Source: an uncultured Ruminococcus sp. (GTDB lineage Bacteria; Bacillota; Clostridia; Oscillospirales; CAG-272). Taken from it: 50,696 bases of DNA. Positions within the stretch are counted from its first letter, which is position 1; each line of letters opens with the position of its first letter. Of this stretch, positions 31,524-42,185 are shown piece after piece. A program made the translations under genes and the position numbers. The notes below the pieces were generated by a model. That model searched no databases and was not told the DNA's origin. It saw only the letters and a program-made list of their open reading frames with translations. Location of the stretch: assembly GCA_902782445.1 (NCBI GenBank), contig CACZNC010000015.1, positions 74,777-125,472 of the forward strand, written 5' to 3'.

Positions 31524-31552
31524 ATTATACACGAAAACCGGCGGCGCGTCAA
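31524..31552 (-). promoter_or_regulatory. Sigma-A promoter for the beta-helix/esterase genes
   Basis: On the minus strand TTGACG and TATAAT are separated by 17 bp, 43 nt before the start codon. Confidence 0.88.
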
Positions 31553-31647
31553 TCGGAATCCGCAAATCGGAGAGCCGGGCTTTTTCCGCGCTTCCCCCTT
31601 CCCGAAATTACATTATCCCACCCCAAAAAGGCCGAAAGGACTTCTTT

Positions 31648-32991
31648 ATGTCTGAAAAAATCAAAAAAATCGCCGTCCTCATCGACGGAGAGAACGTCGA
31701 CCCCTCCTATGCCGACCGGGTCTTTTCCTGCGCGGCATCCCTCGGCACCGTCGCCGTCCGCGAGATCTACGGATCCGGTATCGCCCTGAACGACTGGGCC
31801 GAGCCCATCCTGAAACACACGATCCGCACCAATTTCACCCTCCGCCCCAACAAGTACAAGAACAGCTCCGATATCGCCCTCGTCATCGGCGCGATGGAGA
31901 TCTTCATGGGCGGTCTGTCCGATCCCGAAAAGGCCTGTGACTGCTTCGTCATCGCCTCCTCCGACTCCGATTTCTCCCCGCTTGCGGTCCGACTGCGCCG
32001 GGAAGGGATCGACGTCGTCGGCATGGGCGAGCCCGGCCGGGTCAATCCCATGTGGCCGAAAGCCTGCACCGAATTCGTGAAGCTCGAGGGATCCGTCCCC
32101 GCCGCCTCTTCCTCCCGCTCCCGCCGTTCCGAATCCTCCGCGGCCCAGAAGAAGGAAGCCGCTCCGAAGAAGGAAGCCGCCGAAGTTCCCGCTCCTGCCC
32201 AGCCCGAGCCGAAGCCCGAGACGCCCGCTCCGAAGCCCGCGGAAACGCCCGCCCCGGCTCCCGTCCAGAATCCCGCTCCCCAGCCCGCCGAAAAACGTCC
32301 CGAAAAAGAGGAAGTGAAGAAGATCGCCCCGAACCACCGTGCCCGCATGGAGATCATCCGCGCGTTCGTATCGGAGCAGATCGCGGCGGCGGGAGGACAG
32401 ATCCGGTCCAGCGAGCTGTTCAAAGCCCTCGCCTCCCTCCCGGATTACAAATACGATCAGCAGCGCTCGAAGCGCAATCCCCTCGACTATCTGATGAAGC
32501 AGTACGGAAGCTGGTTCGTCTTCAAGCCCGGCGACAAGGGGTCCTTCTGGATCTCCGCCGCCCCCGAGAAGCCCGCCGAACCGGAGAAGGCCCCGGAATC
32601 CCCCGCCCCGGCTGAACCCGCTGTCACGGAGCCGGTCGTTTCGGAGCCGGTTGTTCCGGTGATCACCGAGGAGGAAGAGCCCGGGAGCGAGCCCGAGGAG
32701 AAGAACGTGGAAGTCCTGCTCACCGAGGCCGGGATCCCCTTCAAGGACGCCGTCCGCGCCGCCGGGATCCTGACGGAATGCCACAACCTCCGCGACGTGT
32801 TCAACCGGATGCGCAGAGCCTTCGGAGCGGCGGACGGCAAGCGGTATCACGCCGTCATCAAGGGTCTGTGCAAAGCCTCCGCCATCGAGCTCTCCCCCGC
32901 CGATCCCAAAGAGAAGCCCGAGATCCCCCGGGACGATCTTCCGCTGACGAAGGCGGAGATCCTCAGCATGATGGGGGAAAGCGATTCGTAA
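31648..32991 (+). CDS. NYN-domain (PIN-like) protein with OST-HTH/LOTUS domain
   Basis: A 447-residue protein. Residues 6-145 form a NYN/LabA-like PIN-fold domain with the acidic set D13 (LIDGEN), D75 (SSDIALVIGAME) and D106/D108 (SSDSDF), as expected of metal-dependent ribonucleases. A Pro/Ala/Lys/Glu linker covers 150-225. Residues 226-303 look like an OST-HTH/LOTUS domain, which binds RNA. A second linker (305-350) leads to a small C-terminal helical domain (353-415) that may also be a winged-helix type. It would be a cytoplasmic RNA-targeting protein, target unknown. AAAGGA precedes the ATG; no clear promoter was seen. Confidence 0.85.
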   Translation: MSEKIKKIAVLIDGENVDPSYADRVFSCAASLGTVAVREIYGSGIALNDWAEPILKHTIRTNFTLRPNKYKNSSDIALVIGAMEIFMGGLSDPEKACDCFVIASSDSDFSPLAVRLRREGIDVVGMGEPGRVNPMWPKACTEFVKLEGSVPAASSSRSRRSESSAAQKKEAAPKKEAAEVPAPAQPEPKPETPAPKPAETPAPAPVQNPAPQPAEKRPEKEEVKKIAPNHRARMEIIRAFVSEQIAAAGGQIRSSELFKALASLPDYKYDQQRSKRNPLDYLMKQYGSWFVFKPGDKGSFWISAAPEKPAEPEKAPESPAPAEPAVTEPVVSEPVVPVITEEEEPGSEPEEKNVEVLLTEAGIPFKDAVRAAGILTECHNLRDVFNRMRRAFGAADGKRYHAVIKGLCKASAIELSPADPKEKPEIPRDDLPLTKAEILSMMGESDS

Positions 32992-33021
32992 TTTCGGCAA
33001 GCCCGGAACAGGAGGAGCGGA

Positions 33022-33909
33022 ATGCTCAAGATCGACGCGCACAACCATCCCGATTATCACGGGCGGAATTTCGAGCGGCACATCGCCGACATGGATGAAA
33101 AGGGGATCGCAAAGACCTGGCTCCTCACCTGGGAATGCCCGGAGGGGGAGTACGATCCGAACACGATCTGGGCGTTCGCCGCGGCGATGGGGGACCGGTC
33201 CTATCCCGCTCCCCTCCGGCTCTGCTGGGAGTACAAGGAGAAGGCGCCGGAACGCTTCGTCCTCGGCTACTGCCCCGATCCGCGCCGCCCGGACGCCATC
33301 CAGCTCATGAGAGCCGCCATCCGCACCTACGGCGTGCAGGTCTGCGGAGAACTGAAACTCAGGATGATGTATGACAACCCGGACGCCCTCGACCTCTACC
33401 GGTTCTGCGGCGAAAACGGGCTCCCCGTGACGATGCACTTCGACTATCCGGCGGCGCAGTCAACGGGACGTGAATTCCCGCGGCGGCACTGGTGGTACGG
33501 CGGGGATATCTCCACGCTGGAACGGGTGCTGGCCCTCTGCCCGGGGACGAATTTCCTCGGACACGCCCCCGGATTCTGGTGCCATATTTCGGGGGACCGG
33601 CGCGGCGAAACGGAGGCATACCCGAAGGGTCCGGTCCTCCCCGGAGGGAAGATCGAAGAACTCCTCGACCGGTATCCGAACCTGTACTGCGACTGCTCGG
33701 CGGGCTCCTGCCTGAACGCCCTGAAACGCGATCCGGCCTATACGAAAAAGCTGATCCTCGCCCACCCCGACCGCTTCGTCTACGCCCGCGACTACTTCGA
33801 CAACGGCCTCGCGGAATTCATCTCCACCCTCGGCCTCCCCGAAGACGTCCGGGAAGCCTTCTACCATGGCAACGCCGAACGACTGGCCGCCCCCGTGAGA
33901 TCCGTCTGA
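33022..33909 (+). CDS. Amidohydrolase-2 family metal-dependent hydrolase
   Basis: A 295-residue TIM-barrel hydrolase of the amidohydrolase_2 type. The N-terminal KIDAHNHPDY carries the first metal-binding HxH, GLPVTMHFDYP the strand-5 His, FLGHAPGFW the strand-6 His, and FVYARDYFDN a strand-8 Asp. Relatives are decarboxylases and lactone or amide hydrolases; the substrate is not identifiable here. GGAGG precedes the ATG. It follows the NYN gene by 30 bp on the same strand and may be co-transcribed. Confidence 0.83.
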   Translation: MLKIDAHNHPDYHGRNFERHIADMDEKGIAKTWLLTWECPEGEYDPNTIWAFAAAMGDRSYPAPLRLCWEYKEKAPERFVLGYCPDPRRPDAIQLMRAAIRTYGVQVCGELKLRMMYDNPDALDLYRFCGENGLPVTMHFDYPAAQSTGREFPRRHWWYGGDISTLERVLALCPGTNFLGHAPGFWCHISGDRRGETEAYPKGPVLPGGKIEELLDRYPNLYCDCSAGSCLNALKRDPAYTKKLILAHPDRFVYARDYFDNGLAEFISTLGLPEDVREAFYHGNAERLAAPVRSV

Positions 33910-33940
33910 GGCTCGGACCACCACCATAAAGCCAAAAACT

Positions 33941-33990
33941 CCCCGTTCCGCCCGCGCCCCAAAAGCACGAAAAGAACGGGGATTCTGTAT
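33941..33990 (+). terminator. Terminator-like hairpin after the amidohydrolase gene
   Basis: CCCCGTTC (33941-33948) pairs with GAACGGGG (33974-33981), followed by ATTCTGTATTT. Confidence 0.7.
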
Positions 33991-34035
33991 TTGCGGAGGA
34001 TCCCATCATTCAGCCGCCCGAACGGTCTGATCCAC

Positions 34036-34098
34036 TCCTAATTCCTAATTCCCTGTCCGCGTCTACTAGCCTCTAACCACTAGCCCCTCCTAACTAAT
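34036..34098. repeat. Short degenerate tandem tracts (TCCTAAT / ACTAGCC type)
   Basis: CCTAATTCCTAATTCC is followed by TACTAGCC, TCTAACC, ACTAGCC and CCTAACTAAT. It is low-complexity intergenic sequence, partly overlapping the end of the activase gene. I see no function; slippage-prone repeats are a simple explanation. Confidence 0.55.
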
Positions 34099-34932
34099 CT
34101 CCCCTCCGACCGTTCTCCGAAACCGTTTCCGCATCTCCTCCACCCTCTCCGCCGACTGCTTTTCCAGCCGCGGGAGCCCGTACTCCCGGCCGACCGAGGG
34201 ATATTTCGCCCCGGCCATCGTGTTGTAGGGCAGAAGTTCCACCGGGGAATCCCCGACGAAGGCCGAAATCGCGTCGAGATTCTCCTCCGTGTCGGTGATC
34301 CCGGGGATCAGGGGCACGCGGATCCGGTAGTCCCTGCCGCTCCCCATGAGCCAGCGGAGATTTTCGAGGATCCTGTCGTTCGGGACCCCGCAGTATGTCC
34401 TGTGGGCTTCGGGATCCATGAGCTTGAGGTCGGCGAGGACGAGATCCGTTTGTTCGACCGCCGCGCGGTATTCTTCCGGCGGGGCGAAGGAGGAGGTCTC
34501 GAGGGCAAGGTTCACGCCCCCGCTTTTCAAAATCGCTGCCGTCTCCCGCAGGAACCGGGCCTGCAGAAGGGGTTCCCCGCCCGAGAAGGTGACGCCGCCG
34601 TCCTCCCCGAAGATATCCCGGTCCCGCATCAGGCGCGCGGCAAGATCGGCGGAGGTAATTTCAGTCCCGGCTACGGAGAGGCATCCCCGCGGGCAGATAT
34701 GGAGGCAGCGTCCGAAGAGCTTGCAGTCCGGGTGGGAGCAGGGTTCGAGGCATTTCCCGCAGTGCTGGCAGGAGGCGGTCTTGATCCGCAGTTCCGGTTT
34801 CGGGTCCATCCCTTCCGGGTTGTGGCACCAGAGACAGCGCAGGGGACAGCCCTTGAGGAAGACTGTCGTGCGGATCCCCGGGCCGTCGTTCAGCGCGAAT
34901 CCCTTGATATCGAATATGACCCCGGTTTCCAT
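34090..34932 (-). CDS. Glycyl-radical enzyme activating protein (radical SAM)
   Basis: A 280-residue radical SAM activase. GCPLRCLWCHNPEG gives the CxxxCxxC cluster site, preceded by LNDGPGIRTTVFLKG, the family hallmark. A ferredoxin-like insert with CQHCGKCLEPC and CLHICPRGC binds two more clusters. VTFSGGEPLLQ is the SAM-binding motif. It installs the glycyl radical on a partner enzyme, yet no glycyl-radical enzyme gene is in the window, so the partner is unknown. ATG at 34932 follows AAAGGGG; upstream in-frame sequence has no site. Confidence 0.92.
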   Translation of the reverse strand: METGVIFDIKGFALNDGPGIRTTVFLKGCPLRCLWCHNPEGMDPKPELRIKTASCQHCGKCLEPCSHPDCKLFGRCLHICPRGCLSVAGTEITSADLAARLMRDRDIFGEDGGVTFSGGEPLLQARFLRETAAILKSGGVNLALETSSFAPPEEYRAAVEQTDLVLADLKLMDPEAHRTYCGVPNDRILENLRWLMGSGRDYRIRVPLIPGITDTEENLDAISAFVGDSPVELLPYNTMAGAKYPSVGREYGLPRLEKQSAERVEEMRKRFRRTVGGEIS

Positions 34933-35022
34933 GCGGGTTTCCCCTTTCTCTCTGTTTTTTCTGAGTATAGCATGGGGGGCGGGAAATGTCAAGGGAAAGA
35001 GAGCGGAGAGTCCTTCCTCCCC

Positions 35023-35055
35023 GCACTTTGCCGGTCCCGAAACGCAGTTTGCCGG
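35023..35055 (+). promoter_or_regulatory. Candidate LytTR operator: 12-bp direct repeat spaced 21 bp
   Basis: GCACTTTGCCGG (35023-35034) and GCAGTTTGCCGG (35044-35055) differ at one base and start exactly 21 bp apart, two helical turns, just upstream of the -35 element at 35064. LytTR proteins typically bind pairs of short direct repeats with this spacing. Confidence 0.72.
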
Positions 35056-35063
35056 GTTCCCCC

Positions 35064-35092
35064 TTGCGGCCCGGATCCCGGTATGATATACT
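35064..35092 (+). promoter_or_regulatory. Promoter for the LytTR-DUF3021 genes
   Basis: TTGCGG and TATACT are separated by 17 bp. The -35 is weak, consistent with need for an activator bound at the repeat just upstream. Confidence 0.72.
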
Positions 35093-35124
35093 AGGCGCAG
35101 AAAGAAACCGGGAGGTGATGCTCC

Positions 35125-35559
35125 ATGACCGCGGAAGTTCAGAAGGATCCCGGAAGAGGAGTCGCCGTCGTCTCCGTCACGGTCCCGCTGGATCGGCTGG
35201 ACAGTCTTCTCGCCGTCCTTTCGCTGGCCGGGGAGACAGTCGCGGGAAAGACTGCCGACGGGGAGATGGTGTTCGTGCCGCTCTCGTCGGTGTACTATTT
35301 CGAAACGGTGGACGACCGGCTGTTTTTCTGCACCGAGCGGGAGACCTACGAATGCCCGGCACGGCTGAAACAGATGGAAGAAGAGCTTCGTGACCTCCCC
35401 TTCGCCCGCGTATCGAAAACCGCCGTCGTCAATCTCGAACGGCTCGCCTCGATCAGACCGGAGAAAAACAGCCGTCTCACCGCAACGCTGACAAACGGGG
35501 AACGGCTGACCGTCAACCGGCAGTATGTCCGGTCCGTCAAGGAGAAACTGGGGGTGTGA
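35125..35559 (+). CDS. LytTR-type DNA-binding transcriptional regulator
   Basis: A 144-residue protein with a short N-terminal part and a LytTR domain (about 45-144): VPLSSVYYFETVDDRLFFCTE, then LPFARVSKTAVVNLERLASI and LTNGERLTVNRQYVRSVKEKL, all typical. It has no receiver domain, so it is not a standard response regulator. It lies 1 bp before a DUF3021 membrane gene, the standard two-gene arrangement in Bacillota, where the membrane partner is thought to control the regulator. GGAGGTGA precedes the ATG. Confidence 0.92.
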   Translation: MTAEVQKDPGRGVAVVSVTVPLDRLDSLLAVLSLAGETVAGKTADGEMVFVPLSSVYYFETVDDRLFFCTERETYECPARLKQMEEELRDLPFARVSKTAVVNLERLASIRPEKNSRLTATLTNGERLTVNRQYVRSVKEKLGV

Positions 35560-35560
35560 A

Positions 35561-35965
35561 ATGAAAAAGATCTTTCAGATCGTGAAATGCGTCGTTCTCA
35601 GCTGGGGGCTCGCCGCGCTTGCGATCGCAGTCGGTTCCCTCTTCCGCCCGGACCGGGTCGACGCGCGGCTTCTGCGGATCCTGCTTCTGGAACTGACCGT
35701 CGTTTCGGCGGGGGGATATCTGATTTTCGACGCAAAGGACCGGATCGCGGGACTCTGGACGAGACGGATCATCGTCATGCTGTTTTCGTCCGCCGCAGGG
35801 ATCTCCGTGATCGTCCTCGCGGGGCTGCATCCCTTCACGTGGGGACTCTGCGCGTGGATGTTCGGAGGATGCGCCGCTGGATCGGCTCTCGCGTTTTTCG
35901 CGGCGGACCGGCTCGAAGCCCGCGCCCTCGAAAAGATCAACCGCAGGCTCGAACAGAACCGTTGA
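35561..35965 (+). CDS. DUF3021 membrane protein
   Basis: A 134-residue protein with four predicted membrane helices (about 9-26, 40-57, 68-85, 90-110) and a basic, amphipathic C-terminus. Size, topology and position directly after a LytTR gene fit DUF3021. It probably senses a membrane or envelope signal and holds or releases the regulator. GGGGGTGTGAA precedes the ATG, partly inside the end of the LytTR gene, so translation is coupled. Confidence 0.82.
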   Translation: MKKIFQIVKCVVLSWGLAALAIAVGSLFRPDRVDARLLRILLLELTVVSAGGYLIFDAKDRIAGLWTRRIIVMLFSSAAGISVIVLAGLHPFTWGLCAWMFGGCAAGSALAFFAADRLEARALEKINRRLEQNR

Positions 35966-35971
35966 ACGCAA

Positions 35972-36008
35972 AAAACCGCTCCAACAAGCAAAGGTCAGGG
36001 CGGTTTTG
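35972..36008. terminator. Bidirectional terminator between DUF3021 and prmA
   Basis: AAAACCGC pairs with GCGGTTTT (36000-36007), with A- and T-rich flanks on both sides, suiting both convergent transcripts. Confidence 0.82.
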
Positions 36009-36025
36009 TTCTGTTCTAAGCAACC

Positions 36026-36961
36026 TCACGCTTTTTTCAGGGCGGCGGCGTACCATCCGTTTTCGAAGTGCTCGCCGACGGTCTTGAAGCCGTCCTTCCT
36101 CAGCTGGGAGAGGACCTCTTCCGCCCGCTCGGCGATGATCCCGGAGACCACCAGGGTCCCGTTCTCCGCCATGTACGCCCCCACGTCCGGGGACAGGCGC
36201 AGAATGATGTCCGCCACGATGTTGGCGACGACGAGATCGTACCCGCCCTCCCGCTTCGGGGCCTGCTTCAGAAGATCGGACACGGCGCAGGTCACGTTCG
36301 GCGTATCGTTCAGGGCCGCGTTCTCCTTCGCCACCCGGACCGCCACGGGGTCGATATCGCAGGCGAAGCACTCCCCCGCCCCGAGTCTTGCCGCCGCGAT
36401 CGCGAGGATCCCGGAGCCGCACCCCACGTCCAGAACGGAACACCCGGGGGTCGTGTACTCCTCCACGAATCCGGCGCAGAGACGGGTGGTCTCGTGGGTG
36501 CCGGTGCCGAAGGCCATGCCCGGATCCATCAGGACCGTGACCTCGCCGGGCTCCGGGTCGTAGGTCTCCCACACGGGCACGATGACGAGGCGTTTTCCCG
36601 TGCGGATGGGCTTGTAGTACTGCTTCCACGAATCCGCCCAGTCCTCTTCCCGGATGCCGGAGACGGTCAGGGTATAGGAGACCCCGAGATCGTTCAGGCG
36701 TCCCCGGATGAAGAGCTCGCTCTCGGCGGGGGATTTGACCGCGGGGATGAAAACCGATACCGCGGCTTTCGTGCGGTCGGCTTCCAGAAGGCTCTCGTCG
36801 ATGAGCTCCCCGTACATCCCGTGCTTGATGAGGTCGTCGATATCGGAATTGTCCTCGATCATGAGGCCGTTGTCCACCATCGACATGACGGAGGATACGG
36901 TGTCGACGTCGCGGGCATTGCATTCCACCCGGATCTGGGCCCAGCCGGTGTTTTCGTCCAT
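36026..36961 (-). CDS. prmA: Ribosomal protein L11 methyltransferase
   Basis: A 311-residue SAM-dependent methyltransferase that trimethylates ribosomal protein L11. Diagnostic features are DPGMAFGTGTHETT and the SAM-binding VLDVGCGSGILAIAAA, then ANIVADIILRL (the N-x-x-x motif of PrmA). The N-terminal part is the L11-binding region. It follows dnaJ by 15 bp, as in many Bacillota heat-shock operons. Confidence 0.95.
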   Translation of the reverse strand: MDENTGWAQIRVECNARDVDTVSSVMSMVDNGLMIEDNSDIDDLIKHGMYGELIDESLLEADRTKAAVSVFIPAVKSPAESELFIRGRLNDLGVSYTLTVSGIREEDWADSWKQYYKPIRTGKRLVIVPVWETYDPEPGEVTVLMDPGMAFGTGTHETTRLCAGFVEEYTTPGCSVLDVGCGSGILAIAAARLGAGECFACDIDPVAVRVAKENAALNDTPNVTCAVSDLLKQAPKREGGYDLVVANIVADIILRLSPDVGAYMAENGTLVVSGIIAERAEEVLSQLRKDGFKTVGEHFENGWYAAALKKA

Positions 36962-36976
36962 CGGGATCCTCCTCTG

Positions 36977-38116
36977 TCAGCCGTTCTTGCGGTGTTTCTT
37001 GAAGAAGCCGGTCCGCTTCGAATAGTTCGATTCCCCGCAGGAGGCGGCGAACTTTTCAAGCAGGGACTTCTGCTCCGCGTTCAGGTTCTTCGGCACCTCC
37101 ACGTTCACCGTGAGATAGAGGTTGCCGCGGATCTTCGGATTGTTGACCCGCGCGACGCCCCGGTTTTTCAGGGTGAAGGTGGTGCCCGTCTGCGTCCCCT
37201 CGGGAATCGTGTATTTCTGCGCGCCTTCGAGGGTCTGGATGTCGATCTCCGCGCCGAGGGCCGCTTCCGCGAAGGTGATCGGCACGTCACAGTAGAGATC
37301 GTCGCCGTCCCGCTCGAAAACGGAGTGGGGACGGACGCTGATGATGATGTTCAGGTCCCCGGCCGATCCGCCGTTCATGCCGTCGGAGCCCTGATAGCGG
37401 AGGGCGATCTGCTGTCCGTCGTCGATGCCGGCGGGGATGTTGACCTCGAGGGTTTTCTGCACCCGCTCGAATCCGGTACCCCGGCAGCGGGAGCACTTGT
37501 TCTCGATGGTCTTGCCCGTGCCGCGGCAGACGTCGCAGGTCTTCGCCGACTGCATGACGCCGAAGGGAGTCCTCTGCTGGACCCGCACCTGACCGGATCC
37601 GCCGCAGGCCGGGCAGGTCTTCGGGGAGGTCCCGGGAGCCGCGCCCGTTCCGCCGCAGTCCGAACACTGCTGGATCTTCTGGTAGCTGACTTCCTTCTTG
37701 CATCCGAAGACCGCCTCCTCGAAGGTGAGGGTCAGGCGGACGTTGACGTTGTCCCCGCGGATGGGACCGTTCCGGCGCGAGCTCCCCGTGGAGGATCCGC
37801 CGAAGAAGCTCGAGAAGATGTCGCTGATATCGAATCCGAAGTCCCCGAATCCGCCGAAGCCGCTGCCGCCCATGCCGGAGGCAGGATCGAACGCCGCGTG
37901 CCCGTACTGATCGTACTTCGCCCGCTTGTCGGGATCGGAGAGGATGTCGTAAGCCTCGTTGACTTCCTTGAAGTTCTTCTCAGCCTCGGCGTCCCCCGGA
38001 TTCAGGTCGGGGTGGTATTTTTTCGCAAGGGTCCTGTACGCCTTCTTGATGGCCGCCTCGTCCGCGGATTTGTCGACGCCCAGGACCTCGTAGTAGTCTC
38101 TTTTGGTCTCTGCCAT
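36977..38116 (-). CDS. dnaJ: Chaperone protein DnaJ
   Basis: A 379-residue type I J-protein, co-chaperone of DnaK. The J-domain has [10 protein letters not shown] with the HPD triad; a Gly/Phe-rich region with [14 protein letters not shown] follows; four zinc-finger repeats are [24 protein letters not shown] and CSRCRGTG; the C-terminal substrate-binding domain is complete. It is separated from dnaK by 107 bp containing an imperfect hairpin without a T-run (about 38172-38206), probably an RNA-stability element rather than a terminator. Confidence 0.97.
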   Translation of the reverse strand: MAETKRDYYEVLGVDKSADEAAIKKAYRTLAKKYHPDLNPGDAEAEKNFKEVNEAYDILSDPDKRAKYDQYGHAAFDPASGMGGSGFGGFGDFGFDISDIFSSFFGGSSTGSSRRNGPIRGDNVNVRLTLTFEEAVFGCKKEVSYQKIQQCSDCGGTGAAPGTSPKTCPACGGSGQVRVQQRTPFGVMQSAKTCDVCRGTGKTIENKCSRCRGTGFERVQKTLEVNIPAGIDDGQQIALRYQGSDGMNGGSAGDLNIIISVRPHSVFERDGDDLYCDVPITFAEAALGAEIDIQTLEGAQKYTIPEGTQTGTTFTLKNRGVARVNNPKIRGNLYLTVNVEVPKNLNAEQKSLLEKFAASCGESNYSKRTGFFKKHRKNG

Positions 38117-38223
38117 AAATGAAACCGTCTCCCTTCCGGAGAAATGATGAAACCCTCAATAAACTCTCAGAGGCCGGAGAGAAGTTTTTGTTCTCCTCCC
38201 CGGCCCGGAATTGCTTCTCAGGT

Positions 38224-40146
<1,923 letters not shown>

Positions 40147-40153
40147 TCAGGGG

Positions 40154-40816
40154 TCAGTTGGCCGTCTTGACCATCGCGTAGCGGAGCACTTTGTCCCCGT
40201 ACATGTACCCCTGCTGGAGCACTTCGACGATCTCGCCCTCGCCGTGTTCCTCGTCCTCCACGTGCATGACGGCGTTGTGGAGCGCGGGATCAAAGGTCTC
40301 CCCCGCCTCGCCGAACGCGCGGATGCCGAGCTTTTCGAGGGTCTCCGGGAGCTTCGACAGGATCATGTTCAGCCCTTCGGCCACCTTTTCCGCGTCCCCG
40401 CCCGAATACTTCGCGGCGTACTGGAGATTGTCGATGATCGGGAGCAGTCCCGAGAGGGTGTCGGAAACGGCGTTCGCGTAGATCCCGGACCGTTCGCTCT
40501 GGGTGCGCTTGCGGAAGTTGTCGTACTCCGCCGCGAGCCTGAGAGCCCGGTCTTCGGCCTCCGCGGTCTTTGCCTTCTCCGCTTCGAGGGACTTTTTCGC
40601 TTCCTCGAGTTCCTTTTTCAGTTTGCGAATTTCGCCCCGGCGGCCCTTCGGTTCGGGCTCCTTTTCCGCGGCGGGTTCCTCGGCCGGTTCTTTTTCTTCT
40701 TTCTCCGTCACGGGGGGCTCGGATGTCTCCGTTTCAGTTTCCGCCTCGACGGGTTCCTCCGTCCCGGCTTCTTCACGGATCTCGTCCTCCCCGGGGAGTT
40801 TCCTTTCTTCTGTCAT
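40154..40816 (-). CDS. grpE: Nucleotide exchange factor GrpE
   Basis: A 220-residue GrpE. The N-terminal 75 residues are a glutamate-rich disordered stretch, followed by a long coiled coil with RALRLAAEYDNFRKRTQSE, the family core, and the C-terminal beta domain with FDPALHNAVMHVEDEEH and VLQQGYMYGDKVLR. It exchanges ADP on DnaK. It sits 49 bp after hrcA. Confidence 0.97.
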   Translation of the reverse strand: MTEERKLPGEDEIREEAGTEEPVEAETETETSEPPVTEKEEKEPAEEPAAEKEPEPKGRRGEIRKLKKELEEAKKSLEAEKAKTAEAEDRALRLAAEYDNFRKRTQSERSGIYANAVSDTLSGLLPIIDNLQYAAKYSGGDAEKVAEGLNMILSKLPETLEKLGIRAFGEAGETFDPALHNAVMHVEDEEHGEGEIVEVLQQGYMYGDKVLRYAMVKTAN

Positions 40817-40865
40817 GATGCCTCCGAAAGCCTGTGCTGGTTCTTATAGTTCAGTAAAGGCAGTT

Positions 40866-41954
40866 CTAATCCTTGTGATCGGGCAGCCGTCCCGTCCCTT
40901 CGTCCTTCGGGCCGCCGAGGGCGTCGGTCACGCTCTTCGTGAGGCCCTCGATGGTGGCGATCACCCGGCGGTAGTCCATCCTCGTCGGTCCGATCACGCC
41001 GATGGCGCCGACGGGCTTGCCGTTCTGGGTGACGGTCTTGAAGATCAGGGTGGAATTGTCCATCACCTTGACGACGTTCTCGCGGCCGATGAAGACCTGC
41101 ACCCGGTCGTCCCCCTTCGCTTCCTCCGAGAGGACTTCCAATAGGGTCTCCTTCTTCTCGAACAGGGCCAGCATTTCGCGGAGCCGGTCCATGTCGTAGT
41201 AGTCGGGATAGGCGAGGAGGCGGTTGATGCCCTCGAACCGCAGTTCGCCGCCGTCAAACACCGATATGGTCTCGCACACCGCCTTGACCACGGGAGAGAC
41301 CAGAAAATCGTATTCGCCCAGCATCCGTTCCATTTCCATGAGGATCGGCATGGTGATCTCGTCGGCCGTCAGTCCGGTCAGCCTTGCGTTCAGGGCTCCG
41401 GCGAGAAGCATGGCGGCGTCCTGCGGGATCGGGCGGTCGGAGCGGATGTATTTCGTCTTGACGATGCCGCCGATGAGCATGATGAGCACGGCGGTGGTGG
41501 AATCGAGCCGCATGATCTCGAAGCGGCTGACGGAGATGCGGGTCTGGCGGGGCTTGACGGACAGCGCGGTGTAGTTCGTCAGCCGGGCGGCCAGCGTCAC
41601 CGCGGTCTGCATGATGGCGTCAAGTTCGTTCTGCCGCTGTCTGAGCACCGCTTTGAGCTCCGAGATCTCGTTCTGCGTCAGGTTATAGCGGTCGATCAGC
41701 TGGTCCACGTAGAAGCGGTAGCCCGCCTCCGAAGGGATCCGACCCGCCGAGGTGTGGGGCTGTTCCAGGTATCCCATTTCCTCCAGCTCCGCCATTTCGT
41801 TGCGGATGGTAGCAGAGGAGCAGGCGATCTGCTTATTCAGCGTCAGGTACTTGCTCCCGACCGGCTCTCCGTTGGCGATGTGGGCGTCGACGATGGCCTT
41901 GAGGATCAGCTTTTTCCGTTCGTTCAGTCTGTTGTCTCCGCGGCTCAACCTCAT
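40866..41954 (-). CDS. hrcA: Heat-inducible transcription repressor HrcA
   Basis: A 362-residue HrcA. The winged-helix N-terminus has LNERKKLILKAIVDAHIANG and SSATIRNEMAELEEMGYLEQ (quoted to the length allowed), followed by PHTSAGRIPSEAGYRFYVD. The C-terminal domain has VIGPTRMDYRRVIATIEGL. It represses the operon by binding the CIRCE element at 42009-42035, 54 bp upstream. ATG at 41954 follows AAGGGGG. Confidence 0.97.
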   Translation of the reverse strand: MRLSRGDNRLNERKKLILKAIVDAHIANGEPVGSKYLTLNKQIACSSATIRNEMAELEEMGYLEQPHTSAGRIPSEAGYRFYVDQLIDRYNLTQNEISELKAVLRQRQNELDAIMQTAVTLAARLTNYTALSVKPRQTRISVSRFEIMRLDSTTAVLIMLIGGIVKTKYIRSDRPIPQDAAMLLAGALNARLTGLTADEITMPILMEMERMLGEYDFLVSPVVKAVCETISVFDGGELRFEGINRLLAYPDYYDMDRLREMLALFEKKETLLEVLSEEAKGDDRVQVFIGRENVVKVMDNSTLIFKTVTQNGKPVGAIGVIGPTRMDYRRVIATIEGLTKSVTDALGGPKDEGTGRLPDHKD

Positions 41955-42008
41955 CGCCCCCTTCGCAGTTGATCGTATGCCGGAGATCGGAATTTCGTCT
42001 CCGGTGAT

Positions 42009-42035
42009 TTAGCACTCAGAACGGTCAAGTGCTAA
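42009..42035 (-). promoter_or_regulatory. CIRCE operator
   Basis: TTAGCACTC, nine bases, then AAGTGCTAA: the inverted repeat matches the CIRCE consensus TTAGCACTC-N9-GAGTGCTAA with one change. It lies directly downstream of the -10 element on the minus strand, the usual position for HrcA repression. Confidence 0.96.
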
Positions 42036-42046
42036 TCCGTGCTATA

Positions 42047-42075
42047 AATTTACCATTTTCCTCCCCGGGATTCAA
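42047..42075 (-). promoter_or_regulatory. Promoter of the hrcA operon
   Basis: On the minus strand TTGAAT and TAAATT are separated by 17 bp. The expected start point is at the edge of the CIRCE repeat. Confidence 0.75.
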
Positions 42076-42128
42076 GAACTTGTGATGAACATTTTGTTAA
42101 TATTCTATGAATTCCGGGGAGACAGAGA

Positions 42129-42161
42129 AAAAACGGCGGGATTCGGTTAGCATTCCGCCGT
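42129..42161 (-). terminator. Terminator of the SPKTG-tail protein gene
   Basis: On the minus strand ACGGCGG pairs with CCGCCGT, followed by TTTTTT. It also isolates the hrcA promoter from upstream reading. Confidence 0.88.
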
Positions 42162-42185
42162 CTTGTTTGTCGAAATTGCCGGGAG

